Positions 34,440-47,518 of a stretch of 64,000 nucleotides of DNA are shown here, one piece after another; positions within the stretch are counted from its first letter, which is position 1; the number at the start of each line of letters is the position of its first letter. The notes beneath the pieces are model-generated. The model was not told the origin of the DNA, searched no databases, and saw only the letters and a list, made by a program, of their open reading frames with translations. The DNA is from Nannobrachium achirus (Eukaryota > Chordata > Actinopteri > Myctophiformes > Myctophidae). The stretch lies in contig OY997658.1 of NCBI GenBank assembly GCA_963921795.1, forward strand, positions 25,676,092 through 25,740,091, written 5' to 3'. The position numbers and the translations under genes were made by a program.

Positions 34440-36545
34440 AAATGCATGGTGAATAATTTACTCACTTCTCCAAGGATTTAAAGTTGTAAAATGAAATAAA
34501 AACGAAATAAACTACTTTTTTGCCGCAATACACCACCCTACTGCTGGGATTCAGACCTTGGTGACGATGCCATATTATAGCAGATACACAAACCGCAGAT
34601 TTTCTCCCAATTATGCGGTGGCTCTCTTGGAATGAAAAGGAAAATTGGTAAACAGAAATAAACATTGTTACAGAATCCCTTCAGCGTCTGTGTTAGAGAG
34701 TTCATTGAAAGCACTTCCACTGTTCTTTTTGTCAAACTTTGTCTGGAAACTCTCGACTGTAATTCAATGTGTGTCTCAGGCAACGAATTATGTAAAACAA
34801 GAATTAACTTTAGAAGAACTAAGCATGAATTTCAAACTGTCTGTTGATATATCTATTCCTCCAATATAGTCCCCATTTCCCCATTTTGCATATCTATACA
34901 GAGCTTCCTTCTATCACGGATTGTTTACCAATTGTATTCAAATCAACTTCCCATTTAACAAACCACTGTTAACAACATCGTTGTTAAATGGGGCACACCA
35001 TGTCCGACAGACGCCGGCACGCACCTGTTATTGTGTAATCCTCGCCGTCCCGCCGAGCCGCTCGTCACCGACAGCTGCCAAGTGGGATCATCACCAGGTG
35101 TCGTAAAACGCAATCTGCGTAACTGAAACACTCTCAGTCTGAACACTGAACAGCGAGCAATTCAAGGCACCACAATAGCGGGAGCGAGAAACTACATGGT
35201 TCTCACAATGGCGTGTATCCCCCCCTCTCCACTGACGACCTCCCTCGCCCCCTTTTTTTCCCCTGCTTTCTCAAACTTTTCCCCGGGATGAAGAACAAAC
35301 AGTGGCCCTATTGTTCCGGGGCCACACCATCTGAATCACTGGCAAACACTCGGGGCCTTCATTGCCATGCAAATAGTCTTGACCGCAGACTTACAAATGG
35401 ATTTCTATCTTTTTCTTCCGCCCTCTCTGGCTTTCTCTCGCCTTGCTCTTTTACGAACAATCCCAGCACTTATGAGAGTTGCTGCTGTGTCGTCCACAGC
35501 GGGCTGGCAGAGCCCAGTCACTGTTTAGAGCCACTATTTCTGCTAGTGGTATAAGAAGGCAACATTCTGTTTTTTGACATTCAAGCCCCAGGAGAATGAA
35601 TGCTCTCTCTCCATGCATGCCTTGTCTTTACATTGATGCCTTTCTCAATGGCCACTCTTGTGACCTTGTGGAGTTGTGAAATCGTCTTCGGTTCTGGGCT
35701 AGAGGGAATGAATCCTCCGGAGAGAATGTTCTGAACGCAGTGAAGGTCCCACATTGTCATGGAATTTTGGTTAAATAATTACCCTGTGATGATGATCGCG
35801 CTCAGCCCCCAATTACAGTGCACAACGATTTTTATGACACCTATTCTGTTCCTCCTAATTCAGCCATCTAACCTTTCATAAACGATGCCCAAAGTGGATT
35901 CCATGACACAGCCCAATATCTTCTCATATGCCATTGTGCAGTCAAAGCCCCAAGGTCTAATTATATTCCTAAACAATGCTAATAGATTCCGTCATTAGGA
36001 TCTTCGGAGGAGAGAGAGAGAAAAAAAGAGGCCGGGCCTTGTTGGGAGTAAATCTCTTCCAAAGTGGCTGTACAACCCAGTCCCTTCTCTCTGTATAGCC
36101 TGTGACAGCCATGGGGTGGAATTTGTTATTGGGGAATAAAGTTCAGATTAGTTCTCCCTGTGAACTCCCCGACTCCCATTCTTGATTATCAAACAGAGAA
36201 ATGTCAGGGACACTGGCACTGGTGACATTTAAAGTCCCCATTGTCGTGGACCCCCTGTCTAATTGAACCCTCGCTCATTATAATGATAGAGTTTGGGACC
36301 AAAACAACTGTAACGGGGGAACTTCATGGATGAGCGACGCGGAGGAGAGCGGCAAAGGGCCCGGCCTAATCGCTTCCCTTTCCTGCTAACGTATAAGGAG
36401 ACGTGCTATCTCTTCCAGGTGTCTGATGACATTTCAGAGCCGTCGGGACGATGATAGGCTCAGAGTGCGTCGGTAAAGAGATAAAGGTGTATCAAATTCG
36501 GGTCGCGTCCACGCGTGCCACGATGGGATGGGATGTGTTGTGATG
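34440..36545. other. Longest low-repeat stretch, no gene
   Basis: About 2.1 kb with almost no MITE or microsatellite signal. Homeobox-type AATTA cores recur (for example near 35795, 35960 and 36130). I found no exon with splice sites and a recognisable protein. It is a candidate cluster of conserved noncoding elements, by inference. Confidence 0.4.
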
Positions 36546-36693
36546 TGATGTACCAGTGCAAACGCCCATACCCAAGACCTGAGATTCCACAAATGCCTTC
36601 AAAACAGTTTTCTTAAAAACCAAAAAACTTATGTTGCTATTATTATGTCGTTGCTGTCAGGCAAAACCTCTCTTTTTTTCACACAACAATATC

Positions 36694-36880
36694 ATAAATA
36701 GCAGATCTACAAGCTTGCGGCGCGAAAATGTGTTTTGCAAATTATTATTATTATTATGTTTTATTATGTCTTTTTTTATACTGAAAAGTAACAGTTTTGG
36801 ATTTAACGAGGTTTCCACCCGACAGAGACGATATATTATATATATATTATTTACTGAAGTAAAGTTGTAGCTTTACTCAT
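36694..36880. repeat. Fragment of a GTCGGG-end MITE with half a module
   Basis: The left half of a module (36694-36722) precedes AGTAACAGTTTTGGAT and GGTTTCCACCCGACAGAGAC, the right end of the family at 16116-16377. Confidence 0.6.
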
Positions 36881-36989
36881 CCCACATTCTACCAAGACAT
36901 GTCTCTGACACTGAACAGAATACATTATTAGCAGAGCAGGTTAAAAAAAGGGGGGGAAATAAAGAAAAATTAACCTTGTTCACTTGAAT

Positions 36990-37860
36990 ACTGAACACTT
37001 TTCAATAACAACCTTTCCCAGCCCTTCCCGTAGTTCCAGACCAGGGAAGGTTAATTCGAAAATAATTAAAAGAGGGGCTAAAGTTGAGAGCACGTGTCCT
37101 TCCCAGGCTCATGCTCATATTGTCTCATCGCCTGTCCTTTTGTTATTGTGTGTGCGGAACGAAAACACCATTGGCATTCCGTTCGTTCCTCTGCGGTTGG
37201 AATTGATGAGGATGTCGCATTAAAAATGGATGCTTCCCTCATACAGTTTTGGTTCCCTGGCCTTTGTCTCTGCGAGATGGGGGAACAGCGCACGCATTAT
37301 GACAAATAAGGTCAGCGCTGACACTGCCTGAGGTGGATCTCTCTCTCTCTGTCTGTCACCCCTTCTCTCGACAGCAAACCTCAGCATCTTAACCCCAGTG
37401 CCTGCGTCATCCTCCGCACCGGGGCTTGCATTTGTCAACTGTCTGCTGCAAGTAATGTCTCTCGGTCAATGGAGAGCGAATCTGGGTCACTGTGGGGGGA
37501 AATTGTGTGGACTTTCAAAAAGAATTCTCTGAAAAAAAAGGTGCGCTCACTCAGCGGAGGGCAAATCTCTGACATGCTCGCTTTCTGTGAGCGAGTCAAA
37601 AAGAATGGATAAAGCCAGCCCCCGTTGGTTTCTAGTAGGCTATTAGGACGTTTTTGGATGCCACTTTTTTGGTCATGAAATGCTACCGGAAGCGACTGCT
37701 ATTATTAGCTGCAACCGCAGCGAGGGTGGGTCTTCACTCGGTAGAAGCAGTAGAAACCCTAGAAACACACCTATAATTAATCAAAAAATTAATTGGACAT
37801 AGTTTGCGGGGTGAGTCCAAAAAGTAAAGTGACAATTTAAGGACTTTTAATGCAGGATAG
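36990..37860. other. Low-repeat segment, no gene
   Basis: No repeat edges or exons recognised. Looks single-copy. Confidence 0.35.
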
Positions 37861-37861
37861 A

Positions 37862-37912
37862 TTAAATTAAATACAATTAAATACAATTAAATACAATTAA
37901 ATACAATTAAAT
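37862..37912. repeat. ATACAATTAA tandem repeat
   Basis: Four to five tandem copies of a 10-bp unit, followed by a module half-site at 37984-38010. Confidence 0.9.
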
Positions 37913-38200
37913 TAGTTATCAACAAACTACTATAAAAACTGATCAAACCAATTGTCAAATAATATAAGAAAGAGGCGAATTAAGGTGAAAATAGCTGATC
38001 TACATTTATCGTAGAATCAAATCAAACTAAATGCCTACAATTCCATGTTCCTGTCAGGGTCGGGGGACCCTACTTCACATAGCCTAATTATGATTATGTT
38101 GGGGGGTCACGACCTGAAAAGGTTGTGAACAATTGTTTTTATGACAGGGTCCAGGAAATGTTTACTTGAAAGGACACACAGACATGCGCACGCACAAGCA

Positions 38201-38313
<113 letters not shown>

Positions 38314-38875
38314 TCTTCAAAACATAATTCTTGCTACCACTTCCACAGATTTCGTCTTGAGAGTCACACAAATGGCTTATTCATTAATAGTTACAATAGA
38401 TGTGGTCAGGGTAGCCCACACGTGCTGCTGGTGTAATCGTTAGTCTCCACTTCAATGCTGGAGTCCAAGAGAAAAAGTCAAAATCCTGATTCAAACTGCA
38501 ATCAATCAACCCATTGGAGCCCTATTTGTAACAATCTTATAACAATCTAGGCACAGAAGTAAGAGTTTAATCCATCTCCATCTTGGAAGAGAGAATATTA
38601 AAACCATTTCCATTTTAATGACAGTACAGTTTTCATCTGCCGATAGTGAGAGAACTGACAGCATCCCTCAAAGGTTTCCTCTAGCCAGGGATGGAGAGAG
38701 AGAGAGCCCAGACCCTTCTCTCTCTGTTCTCGGGGGAAATATCTTATGCTCTCCAGTTGAATGTGTGGTATCCATCATACTGATGAAATGCATAATTAAT
38801 TCTCAGCGTTCCCTTAATCCTTCTCCAGACTTGATCACATAAAAGATGAAAAAAATTACAAGCTGGGGGTGGGTC

Positions 38876-39720
38876 CAGTGGTGTAAGAAGTACTTTTTTT
38901 TTTTTTTTACTTTTACTTACTTAAAAGTATTTACCACAATGTAAAAATACACTTTGTTGCAAGTGAAAGTTAGGTATTAAAAATGTACTTAAAGTACAAA
39001 AGTATTGGCGTCAAAAAATACTTAACCCATCTGACGCCGATCCCGCGATATCTCGCGAAATATTAAAAGGTACCTAGAGTGCCGATCCCGCGATGTCGCG
39101 GGCTATATACTGTATATACAGTAAAGCTGGCAAGGGCTACGTACCGTCCGCTGGCAAGTGCTGGCACGGGTGGACTCGCCGATTCATCATCATCGCGCAT
39201 CCACGTGCACACAATAGTGCATCCATAACATGGAAGCCAACGGTCTTTCTCATCTTTAAAAATCACTTTTGATGCCAAGGATGGCATTGGATTCTCGCTA
39301 AAATAGCAAAAGTATAAAGGGATCCATCTTCCACCCCTGTTTACATTTCGACCAGACCTACTTCCGGATGGAATTGTGAGCTCGATCTACTTTTGTGAGC
39401 TCGATCTACTTCCGGCCTTCAAAATAAGAGACTGGCCGCGGACGGAGCAGTTGGCCGGCACGCTGGACATTTAACCCTTTCATGTCTGGAGCAGCAAATG
39501 GGTTAAAGTAAAAACCCAAACTACCCAAAGTAAAAGGACTCATTACGCAGAATGTCCCATTTGACAAGTTTTCCAATGTATAAAATGTACAAAAATCCTT
39601 TGAAAATAGCAGATCTACAAGCTCACAACACGTCTTAAAGCGATGCGCTGTGAGCTTGTCGGTCGGCTATTTTCGAATAGCTACTGTATATACAGGACTG
39701 AAGTGGTTAATTCGCAGATT
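38876..39720. mobile_element. CAGTGGTG-family MITE with insertion and a module
   Basis: The left edge CAGTGGTGTAAGAAGTACTT is followed by the element at 39026-39502. The MITE then resumes, with an intact module at 39600-39675. The right end is lost near the hAT element at 39736. Confidence 0.65.
39026..39502. mobile_element. TTAACCC-type element (piggyBac-like ends)
   Basis: TTAA flanks both edges (39022-39025 and 39503-39506), with inverted CCCAT and ATGGG next to them. It contains repeated CCGATCCCGCGAT and no coding region. Confidence 0.65.
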
Positions 39721-40807
39721 TTTCTGCCGTCCGCGCAGGGCCGATTCTAGGGTAGAGCGAACGGTGCGGTCGCACAGGGCCCCGCACCTGCAAGGGCCCC
39801 GCGCTAGGCTTGGTTAATTGATTTAGTTTTGTTTTCATATAAAATCTTCACACAAACACCGCAATCTGCAGGACGGAGACAGAGCCTGTCAAAGATGGCT
39901 GTGATATCTCCCTGACAACCAGCAACAACCAGTGAAACGGCTGACTGTCCCTTCGGGCTATGGGATTTACTGTATCTAGTTTTGAGACACGGGATCTTAC
40001 AACTTGATTCAGCGTTCCCTTCCCTTCCGTTACTTACTTATGAGAGAGTTGAGAGAGAGAGCATCATATCTGCGCGAGGTAAGGCCAGGGTAATGTTCTA
40101 CTAAGTTATGAGAAATCCCTCATCTGACAACATGACGATCTTGTGTCTGATTGATAGCCTAGTAGTAGTGAAGTAAATACATGGTCCCATCCAGCTATTG
40201 CATTCATTCTGCAGGAGTCTGCTTTGTGGCCGTGTACAATAAAAGCAGCAGAATAAACATATGCTTCTGTCTAACCGTGTTAGAGGTAGAGTTGCTGCAT
40301 AATTCCATAGCATTTATAGATGCACAGTAGGGTGGATCTTAAATTACCTTTTTTTGATTTTCTTGAGTCTCACCCCCCAATTATGTTCCAATGTACAAAA
40401 AACTGCTTTGGTTAAAATTTGGTTGAATTTCAAGCATATTTAGAGGTAGCTCAATCAAGTCAAAGATTGTACATTTTATTGGTCAAAATCGAATTGCACT
40501 GCAGGCACATTTAAGTTATACATTACACATTATTCTTATACTAAGCACAGAAATTATATTTTTTAAGCTTACAAATCTAAACACAAATCTGATTACATGT
40601 TTGTCATATGTCAAACCAGAATTAATGTATTGTAGGAAATAGCAAAGCAAAGAATGACAATTTGCAATTTTTCATTTAACGTGCACAATGACATGTATTT
40701 ATTGCACACTCTTCAATCATACTCACAACACACACCAAGCACACAGCCCCACTTCCTTGTTTACCCCCAAAACCCCCGAAAGTCACTGCAGTATAGCAAT
40801 TCAGTAG

Positions 40808-41155
40808 TTACTGATCAATTAAAGTTTGTTTACGGCTATCGGGATACTTGTGCCGATAGTCCTGCACAATTTGCAGCAAGTATTGGAGTTGGGACTCATC
40901 TTTAGTAAAGAGACCACAATATTCTTGTATTATGGCAACCCCACGCTCTGCATGATCATTAACAACATTCATCGCCTTCACTACAGCCAGAGCTTCTTGG
41001 TAGTCCACCCTGGGCTCCCACTCAAAGCACCTTGGAAAAAATCTTCAATGTTCTTCCTTGCAATTGTTCCAAGGTCAACAGTAATTCTCTTCATATGCCC
41101 CTGTTCACCATAAGTGATTGGAAAACTTTTGAGAATCAGCTTTAGACACTTCAGC
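40808..41155 (-). pseudogene. Transposase C-terminal remnant, left arm
   Basis: Reads DYQEALAVVKAMNVVNDHAE and YLLQIVQDYRHKYPDSRK, then a stop. It is a near copy of 7857-8954 with internal deletions. Confidence 0.85.
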
Positions 41156-41183
41156 ATTTATTGATGAACCGGATACCTCGCTG

Positions 41184-41898
41184 CTCGAGGAATCCGGTTC
41201 AGAGCTCCAGGAGCTACCCATCATGCCCGTTGGATGGCAAAGGTTATTTATTGTTTGAAGATCTGAATGTTTCATGGCCAATTCAAACTGACCTTCAGGG
41301 AAGAAAAAGCATGCATGGATTTGTGCATTTTTGCAGTTTGCAATTATGTGAAGGCATGGATGATGGCACCTGTTGCTGTCAGCGCTCCACTAAATGACTT
41401 GGCAGCTGTTAAAATCGTTGCTGGAATATTCATCAATAAATGCTGAGGTGTCTAAAGCTGCTTCTCAAAAGTTTTCCAATCACTTATGGTATTTATTTGG
41501 CTCCAGTGATCGTCAGACTTGCATTGTTTGACAGTCAAGTGAGCGCGCAAACGAAGAGGCTGATGGTGAGAGCCATGAAAGATGGAAATGAAAATCATGA
41601 ACAGGGGCATATGAAGATAATTACTGTTGACCTTGGAACAATTGCAAGGAAGAACATTGAAGTGCTTTTCAAAATGATGGATCTCCCAGATGACTTCCTT
41701 GACGTTGATCCCGATGAGTGGGAGCCCAGGGTGGACTACCAAGATGCTCTGGCTGTAGTGAAGGCGATGAATGTTGTCAATGATCATGCAGAGCGTGGGG
41801 TTGCCCTAATACAAGAATATTGTGGTCTCATTACTAAAGATGAGTCCCAACTCCAATACTTCGGCACAAGTATCCCGATAGCCGTAAACAAACTTTAA
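41184..41898 (+). pseudogene. Transposase C-terminal remnant, right arm
   Basis: It begins in the region equal to IRFRAPGATHHARWMAKVIY of the first copy. It is broken by frameshifts, then reads DDFLDVDPDEWEP and HAERGVALIQEYC to a stop near 41898. Confidence 0.85.
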
Positions 41899-42706
41899 TT
41901 GATCAGTAACTACTGAATTGCTATACTGCAGTGACTTTTGGGGATTTTGGGGGTAAACAAGGAAGTGGGGCTGTGTGATTGTTGTGTGTTGTGAGTATGA
42001 TTGAAGAGTGTGCAATAAAGACATGTCATTGTGCACGTTAAATGAAAAATAGCAATTTGTCATTCTTTGCTTTGCTATTTCCTACAATACATTAATTCTG
42101 GTTTGACATGACAAACATGTAATCAGATTTGTGTTTAGATTTTTAAGCTTAAAAAATATAATTTCTGTGCTTAGTATAAGAATAATGTGTAATGTATAAC
42201 TTAAATGTGCCTGCAGTGCAATTCGATTTTGACCAATAAAATGTACAATCTTTGACTTGATTGAGCTACCTCTAAATATGCTTGAAATTCAACCAAATTT
42301 TAACCAAAGCAGTTTTTTGTACATTGGAACATAATTGGGGGGTGAGACTCAAGAAAATAAAAAAAAGGTAATTTAAGATCCACCCTAATGCACAGCCACA
42401 GAAAATCGTTTGCGCACACGTGCGCGTGCAAGTAAAAAAAAAATGCGCCGGGGGGGGGGGGGTTCGGACAGACCTCGCTCAGGGCCCCGCATTTCTCCCA
42501 GTCGGCTCTGCGTCCGCGGAATAACAGTAAAACTGACATTATATCAGATATTACTCCTATTATAAAACGATTTGTAGCCTACATGGTGAGGCCAACTCAA
42601 AGGACTTTGGCTTTGCTTCACAGGGCCCTGGGGGAATAGTTTGACTGACGGAGATGGATATGGATATGGTCCCACATTCCTACATGAAACTGTGTCCTGA
42701 CAAATA

Positions 42707-43256
42707 GGGTGCGTTCGGAAATGCGCACCGGGTGTGTGCTCAGTGTAGTGAGTGCCGGCGTGACGTTGTAGAGTGCGTTCAGTGTGGCTTATTTACGAAC
42801 GACCAGTTTTAAGAGGCAGCTGTGCGCTTTTTCACTCTGAACTCTGAAGGTAAACTTTCTGAGAAGCAGCAGTTGCTAAGTATGCTAACGTAACGTTGAT
42901 ATTGAAAGGAGATGTCATTCATAGCATTGGCATACCTGCTGTTAGTTTACACGTTGATGTGGGTGAAACTATCAAGCCCAAAAGACCAATTAAGCTGCAA
43001 ATGCTGCATTTTGCGGTCATTTCCTTCATTGATCACAGCCGAGAAGCGCTCGAGACATGGCCATGATAACCAACATATCAAAACACAGCACCGACGCACC
43101 ACACCGTCAAACCCCATCTTCTGAGTAGGGTCGGTGAGTGCGTGCTCTCAACACACCACGCACTGGATTTCTGAACGACAACGCACCAAGTGCACCGAAT
43201 AAACGAACGACAACATGGCACACCAGTATGTTGAGTGCGCATTTCCGAACGCACCC
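42707..43256. mobile_element. MITE with GGGTGCGTTCGGAAATGCGC ends
   Basis: The 20-bp end is perfectly inverted at the right side. ATA flanks both edges (42704-42706 and 43257-43259), which fits a PIF/Harbinger-type 3-bp duplication. The 550-bp interior has no transposase. Confidence 0.82.
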
Positions 43257-43259
43257 ATA

Positions 43260-44100
43260 GACAATGACAATGCTAATGCAGAAGAGAATAAATATTACAC
43301 CCTACTAGATATGCTCTAAAATGTAATTACTATGTGCATGGTTTGGATGACAATATAGTCTTTGCAACAGAAATTAAATATTAAAAAACAATAACAATTA
43401 AAATAATCATCTATTTAATATTCGATTTTTATTCTCAAAAAACGATTATTCGAAGATTAATTATTCTAACCACTAATTACAATTAATTGTAGCTATTTCA
43501 TGAAGAGTATTACTTGATTATTAGAACTAAATCATTTTTTGCTTTAATGTCTGCATAATCAAGAATTGTTCTCCGCAGAAATCCGCAGAATCAGGATTGT
43601 TCTCCGCGGAATCAAGACTTTTTCTCCGCGGCTTCCTGGGGGGACTAATTATATGAAGGTAAGTTGAAAATGGGTGAAGTCGTCCTTTTTTCGCACTAGC
43701 CGTCTTACCACGTTAATCTTGGACGTTATGATATCCAAGATTTTTTTTTTCTCCAGTCCTCGGCAGCTCCGACTGCGAGCGGTGGGATTTTGCGCTAAAC
43801 CGCTTATTTGTATCACACGACAATTCCCTTTTTCATATTTTTTTTGTTTACATCTGACTTTCATAATGGCGAAAATGTCTCCTGTATGCTGTAAAGAGGC
43901 GAACTGCCGTTAGATCCCACCCACCTCCGGTCAGGCCTAACTTACTAGAAATTGACTTTTCTTTCTCGTCTCTACCACTGCTTAATGAATGACATGACAC
44001 CAGATTACCGTAATAAAAGCACTCGCCCGGAATTCTCCTTTAAGTACAGTACTGGAGTACATGTACTTAGTTACTTTTCCACCACTTGGCGGACCTGCAC
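43260..44100. other. Repeat remnants, no gene
   Basis: An AT-rich block is followed by duplicated TTCTCCGCGG near 43565-43630 and a GTTGAAAATGGGTGAAGTCG edge of the TTAA MITE family. At 44050-44090 the right edge CTTTTCCACCACTTG of the CAGTGGTG family appears. Confidence 0.5.
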
Positions 44101-44106
44101 ACCCGG

Positions 44107-44358
44107 TATATCATCGCTGTCGGGCAAAAACCTCGTATCTCCAAGTTAAAAATGTGAAAGTTTTTTCGTAAAGCAAAGCCCTGCTTCATCACACAAGACT
44201 GTTGCACAAAAGTAGTGAAAACAGCAGATCTACAAGCACACAACGCCTCGCACGGCGAGGTGTTGTGTGCTTGTAGATCGGCTATTTTCACTAATTTAAA
44301 TCATTTTTAATATGATAAATACAACTGAACGGTTTTGGACACCCGACAAGAACGATAT
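44107..44358. mobile_element. MITE with GTCGGG ends and central palindromic module
   Basis: Same layout as 16116-16377. Module at 44212-44293. Confidence 0.78.
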
Positions 44359-44359
44359 G

Positions 44360-45720
44360 TATTGTAACTGTGTCTGTCTATAGTGTCCTGTCCTTATATA
44401 CTCCCCCCGGTTGGCAAAGGGAGTCACAGATGATAAATCCGCAAGGTTACAAACTATTTACACAAATAAGTTGGGGAAAAACAATCGATCCACACTGTCA
44501 TACCCCCGAGGGGATGCACGCACGGTTCCCGTTGGAGGAGAATGCACGATTCCCCTCTGGCCTCCGGGTTCATTTGAGACGCAGATTGTGTCTGATTGAT
44601 CAATGGGAAGCTAGTGCTGAGCCATCAATCTAAACGGCAGAGGAATAAGGGAGGGGGAAAAAGGGGGCGACATTAACATGTATAAGCGGCTGTGTCCTGA
44701 CAACGTCCTCTAACTACTATACCCTGAGTTATGTGGGAGAGGCAGCAGCCAGCCCAACCTCTCCAGGGACGCAGACAAAAAAGTGTTAAAGTCTTAAGAC
44801 CTGTGACAGGGAAAGTGCTTGGTAAGGACAACAACAGTGGAGGACGGGTGTCAGCAGAGTCTCCAAAAGCCTTTTGTGATGACGTCCGTCTCTCTCTCTA
44901 CCACGAACAGAGCCTTGCTTATCTCCATATTTTAAAATAAAGAAAGAAAGAAAACGTATAACCGCTGAACCTGTTGTATAGCAACAACAACAAAAAACAC
45001 ACCGTTTTTGGCCGGGTTTCGATAGCAAGAGTTCATAATCTTTTTAGCTTTCATGAAACCTTTTTTTTTTTTAAAGAAAGCGCGTCACCTTCAAATGTCC
45101 TATCGGCGTGATCGCTTATCACCGTGGGGCGAAGTGATGAAAGCATTAAAAGCTGCAGGGGAGTTGGCTGGCTCGGTTTGTTGGAAGACTCTAACCATAC
45201 AGGTGATTAAAGAATGATTTGTGATGGCGAGGTTGATAGAAAACACTTTTATATTGCGGCGATATTTTGACTGCTGTTATAAGGACCACATTTCAAGGGC
45301 TCTCTGCAGTGAGAGTGCGTTCGGCATTGCATTCTAGGCTATAATATAGCCTAGACAACTCATATTATGAGTCGTGTCAATGCCATGCAGGGAGCTTAAT
45401 TAGGTCAAGTGAGTTTATGATGGACGGTTAGCTTAGTTTAGTGTTGGTTCATGAAACAGGCCTACATGGTTGAAGAATGAAAAGGTTTAGATATAAGAGG
45501 GGGAAAAGAGAAAAATGAATCACTGAGGAAATTAGGTGTGTAAGCCTAATTATTGATCTGTTTTTGTGTCTAAAATCGCTTCAAATACACTTTCAGTATA
45601 GATCGCCATGCTGGCTTGTGGTGGAAAGTGGTCGAAAATTTTATTTTTACTATGGACAAATGCAAAATGAAACAAACACATAAAGAGCTAGCCCTGAATG
45701 ATCACCACTTATAGGTAAGT
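44360..45720. other. No gene recognised
   Basis: Mostly single-copy-looking sequence without splice-flanked exons. A short AAAG repeat occurs near 44938. Confidence 0.4.
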
Positions 45721-45723
45721 AAC

Positions 45724-45802
45724 TGAGAGTGTACACATGGACCAAATGGAACCCAATGGAAACATATGCACGGGTTCATTTGGTTTCATGTGTACACTCT
45801 CA
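45724..45802. repeat. 79-bp hairpin
   Basis: The arm TGAGAGTGTACACATG continues to GAACCC, and the inverse GGGTTC ends with CATGTGTACACTCTCA. Four single-base bulges or mismatches. No TSD is clear. Confidence 0.8.
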
Positions 45803-46120
45803 GAGTTATGGGGGTCTTTGAAAATAAAAGGTTTAAGAAGGCCAAGTCCTGCCACAGACACATTTGTCTGTGTACAGACATACAGTAGTATTGATGACCC
45901 CAGGTATAGATTACTGCCAACACTCTCACTAATGGGCTTAAACATTAGAACAAAAGAGCAAGAGGTCAGTCAATATGTGAGAAAACAAGACCACTTTTTA
46001 CGAAATCAGAAGAGTTCATCCTCTGTGGGCATGGCGGTGCACAGCTATAAATTATGTGGAAATGTATAAGAACAGTAAGAGCATTTTACACATACAGCCA
46101 CACACACGCACGCACGCGCG

Positions 46121-46232
<112 letters not shown>

Positions 46233-46586
46233 TATTACAATCTTGTTCTGCCGACTATGTGCGGAGTTGCTCCACTGGAGCTGTCTTAGGTTAAATGACT
46301 TGCCAAGGGGCACTTCCTCCACGTGTGTACTTGTTAAGAGGAAGGAAGAGTATACAGTATGTCTTGTTCGCTCTCACCACCCACCAGCCACCACTCATCA
46401 GGGGTTGTGTAAAAGGTGCCCTTCCACTTCCAGACACAACTTCTTTTATGTAACCATCTGGCTACCTCGATACACAGCAACAAACAATGCACAGCAATTT
46501 ACAATTTGCAATTGAGGCATTTTACAGGTGCTCTTAATCCAGAGCGATTTACAGTAAGCAAGGTCCTAAACAACACCAGGGCCAGG

Positions 46587-46770
46587 GGCAGCAGTGGCTC
46601 AGGGGTAGAGAAACCGTCATTAGAACACAGAGGTTTACCAAAGGGTTCCTTGTTCGATCCCGGGCTCCCCTAGAGTCAGTGTCGAAGAGTCCTTGAGCAA
46701 GACTCTGAACCCCTAATTGCTCCCAGTGAGCAGGTTGGTGCCTTGCATGGTTTCCTCCGCCAAATGCACC
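46587..46770 (+). repeat. tRNA-derived SINE
   Basis: A box TGGCTCAGGGGTAGAG (46595-46610) and B box TGTTCGATCC (46651-46660) are spaced as in polymerase III promoters. They are followed by the fish SINE body motif GTCCTTGAGCAAGACTCTGA. The 3' part fades out near 46770. No intact tRNA fold is expected. Confidence 0.75.
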
Positions 46771-46899
46771 ATTTACCATTTACAACGAAATAGTAATCTA
46801 GGATTATAGGTAAACCACAAACAATAAATCGGTCTAAGCCGTATAAAATAAGATAATACAAAAGATTGCATATTGAAACTATACAAACGGATGTCAGGT

Positions 46900-47400
46900 C
46901 AACAAATGAACCTGGCATCTACATCATCTAAATAACTATCTAAATAACTATCTTAAATTACATTTTAACCTTTGCCTGAGCCTGCAAAGTCGTCGAGGCT
47001 AGGGCAATTGCTACGGGCTAAGGTGGTGCCGGAAGAGGTGAGTCTTCAGATTACAGCTGAAGAGCCCAGAGGGAAAGAGTCTGGGACGTGTGGAGCGTTG
47101 TCCCGGATGTTTTAGGGAAGGTTCTGACAGCTTCCCCAGCTGATCTGAATGAGCGGGAGGGGTTGCAGGGTAGGATAAGGCTAGGGTTGGATCAGAAGAT
47201 ATGGGGGGGGGCCAACATCAGTGCCCACATTGACTCACGGGTGTTCACCCCCATCTAAATCCCAAAATGGTTCAGTCCGGTCCCTGTCAGCCTTGTAGCC
47301 TTTACAAGGGCTACAAGGCTACAAGGCTATATAACGTGTTATGACATGTTATGTTATAACGTGACGACTGTTGTGTTGTTTGCCTGTGGACTGGAGCCCT
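46900..47400. repeat. Repeat-like segment with AGGTGAGTCTTCAG
   Basis: The GAAGAGGTGAGTCTTCAG phrase is common in a fish interspersed repeat, but I cannot set its ends. A hairpin AGCCTTGTAGCC/GGCTACAAGGCT lies at 47290-47322. Confidence 0.35.
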
Positions 47401-47518
47401 GGACAGTGAACATATAAATAATAAAAGGTATCGCTCTGTTGGCTTTCCAAAGAGATACATTATTATACTAAGTTGAAACTTTGGTTTTGCCGTTTCAATT
47501 ACATTATTTGTTTCTTAA

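Larger units (their letters stand above)
40328..42387. mobile_element. Foldback derivative of the long-TIR transposon
   Basis: TAGGGTGGATC and its inverse form the ends, flanked by the exact 8-bp duplication ATGCACAG (40320-40327 and 42388-42395). Both arms derive from the transposase 3' end. The left arm (about 40328-41160) is inverted and the right arm (about 41175-42387) is direct, meeting near 41165. The 5' half of the gene and its promoter are gone. Confidence 0.92.
39736..42510. mobile_element. hAT-like element with exact 8-bp TSD, hosting a nested transposon
   Basis: Ends CAGGGCCGATTCTAGGG and CCCAGTCGGCTCTG are flanked by CGTCCGCG (39728-39735 and 42511-42518). Nearly 75% of its length is the later insertion at 40328-42387. 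Confidence 0.88.

Noticed and set aside
46587..46670. tRNA gene
   Set aside because: A and B boxes are present, but the acceptor stem does not pair and the fish SINE body follows.
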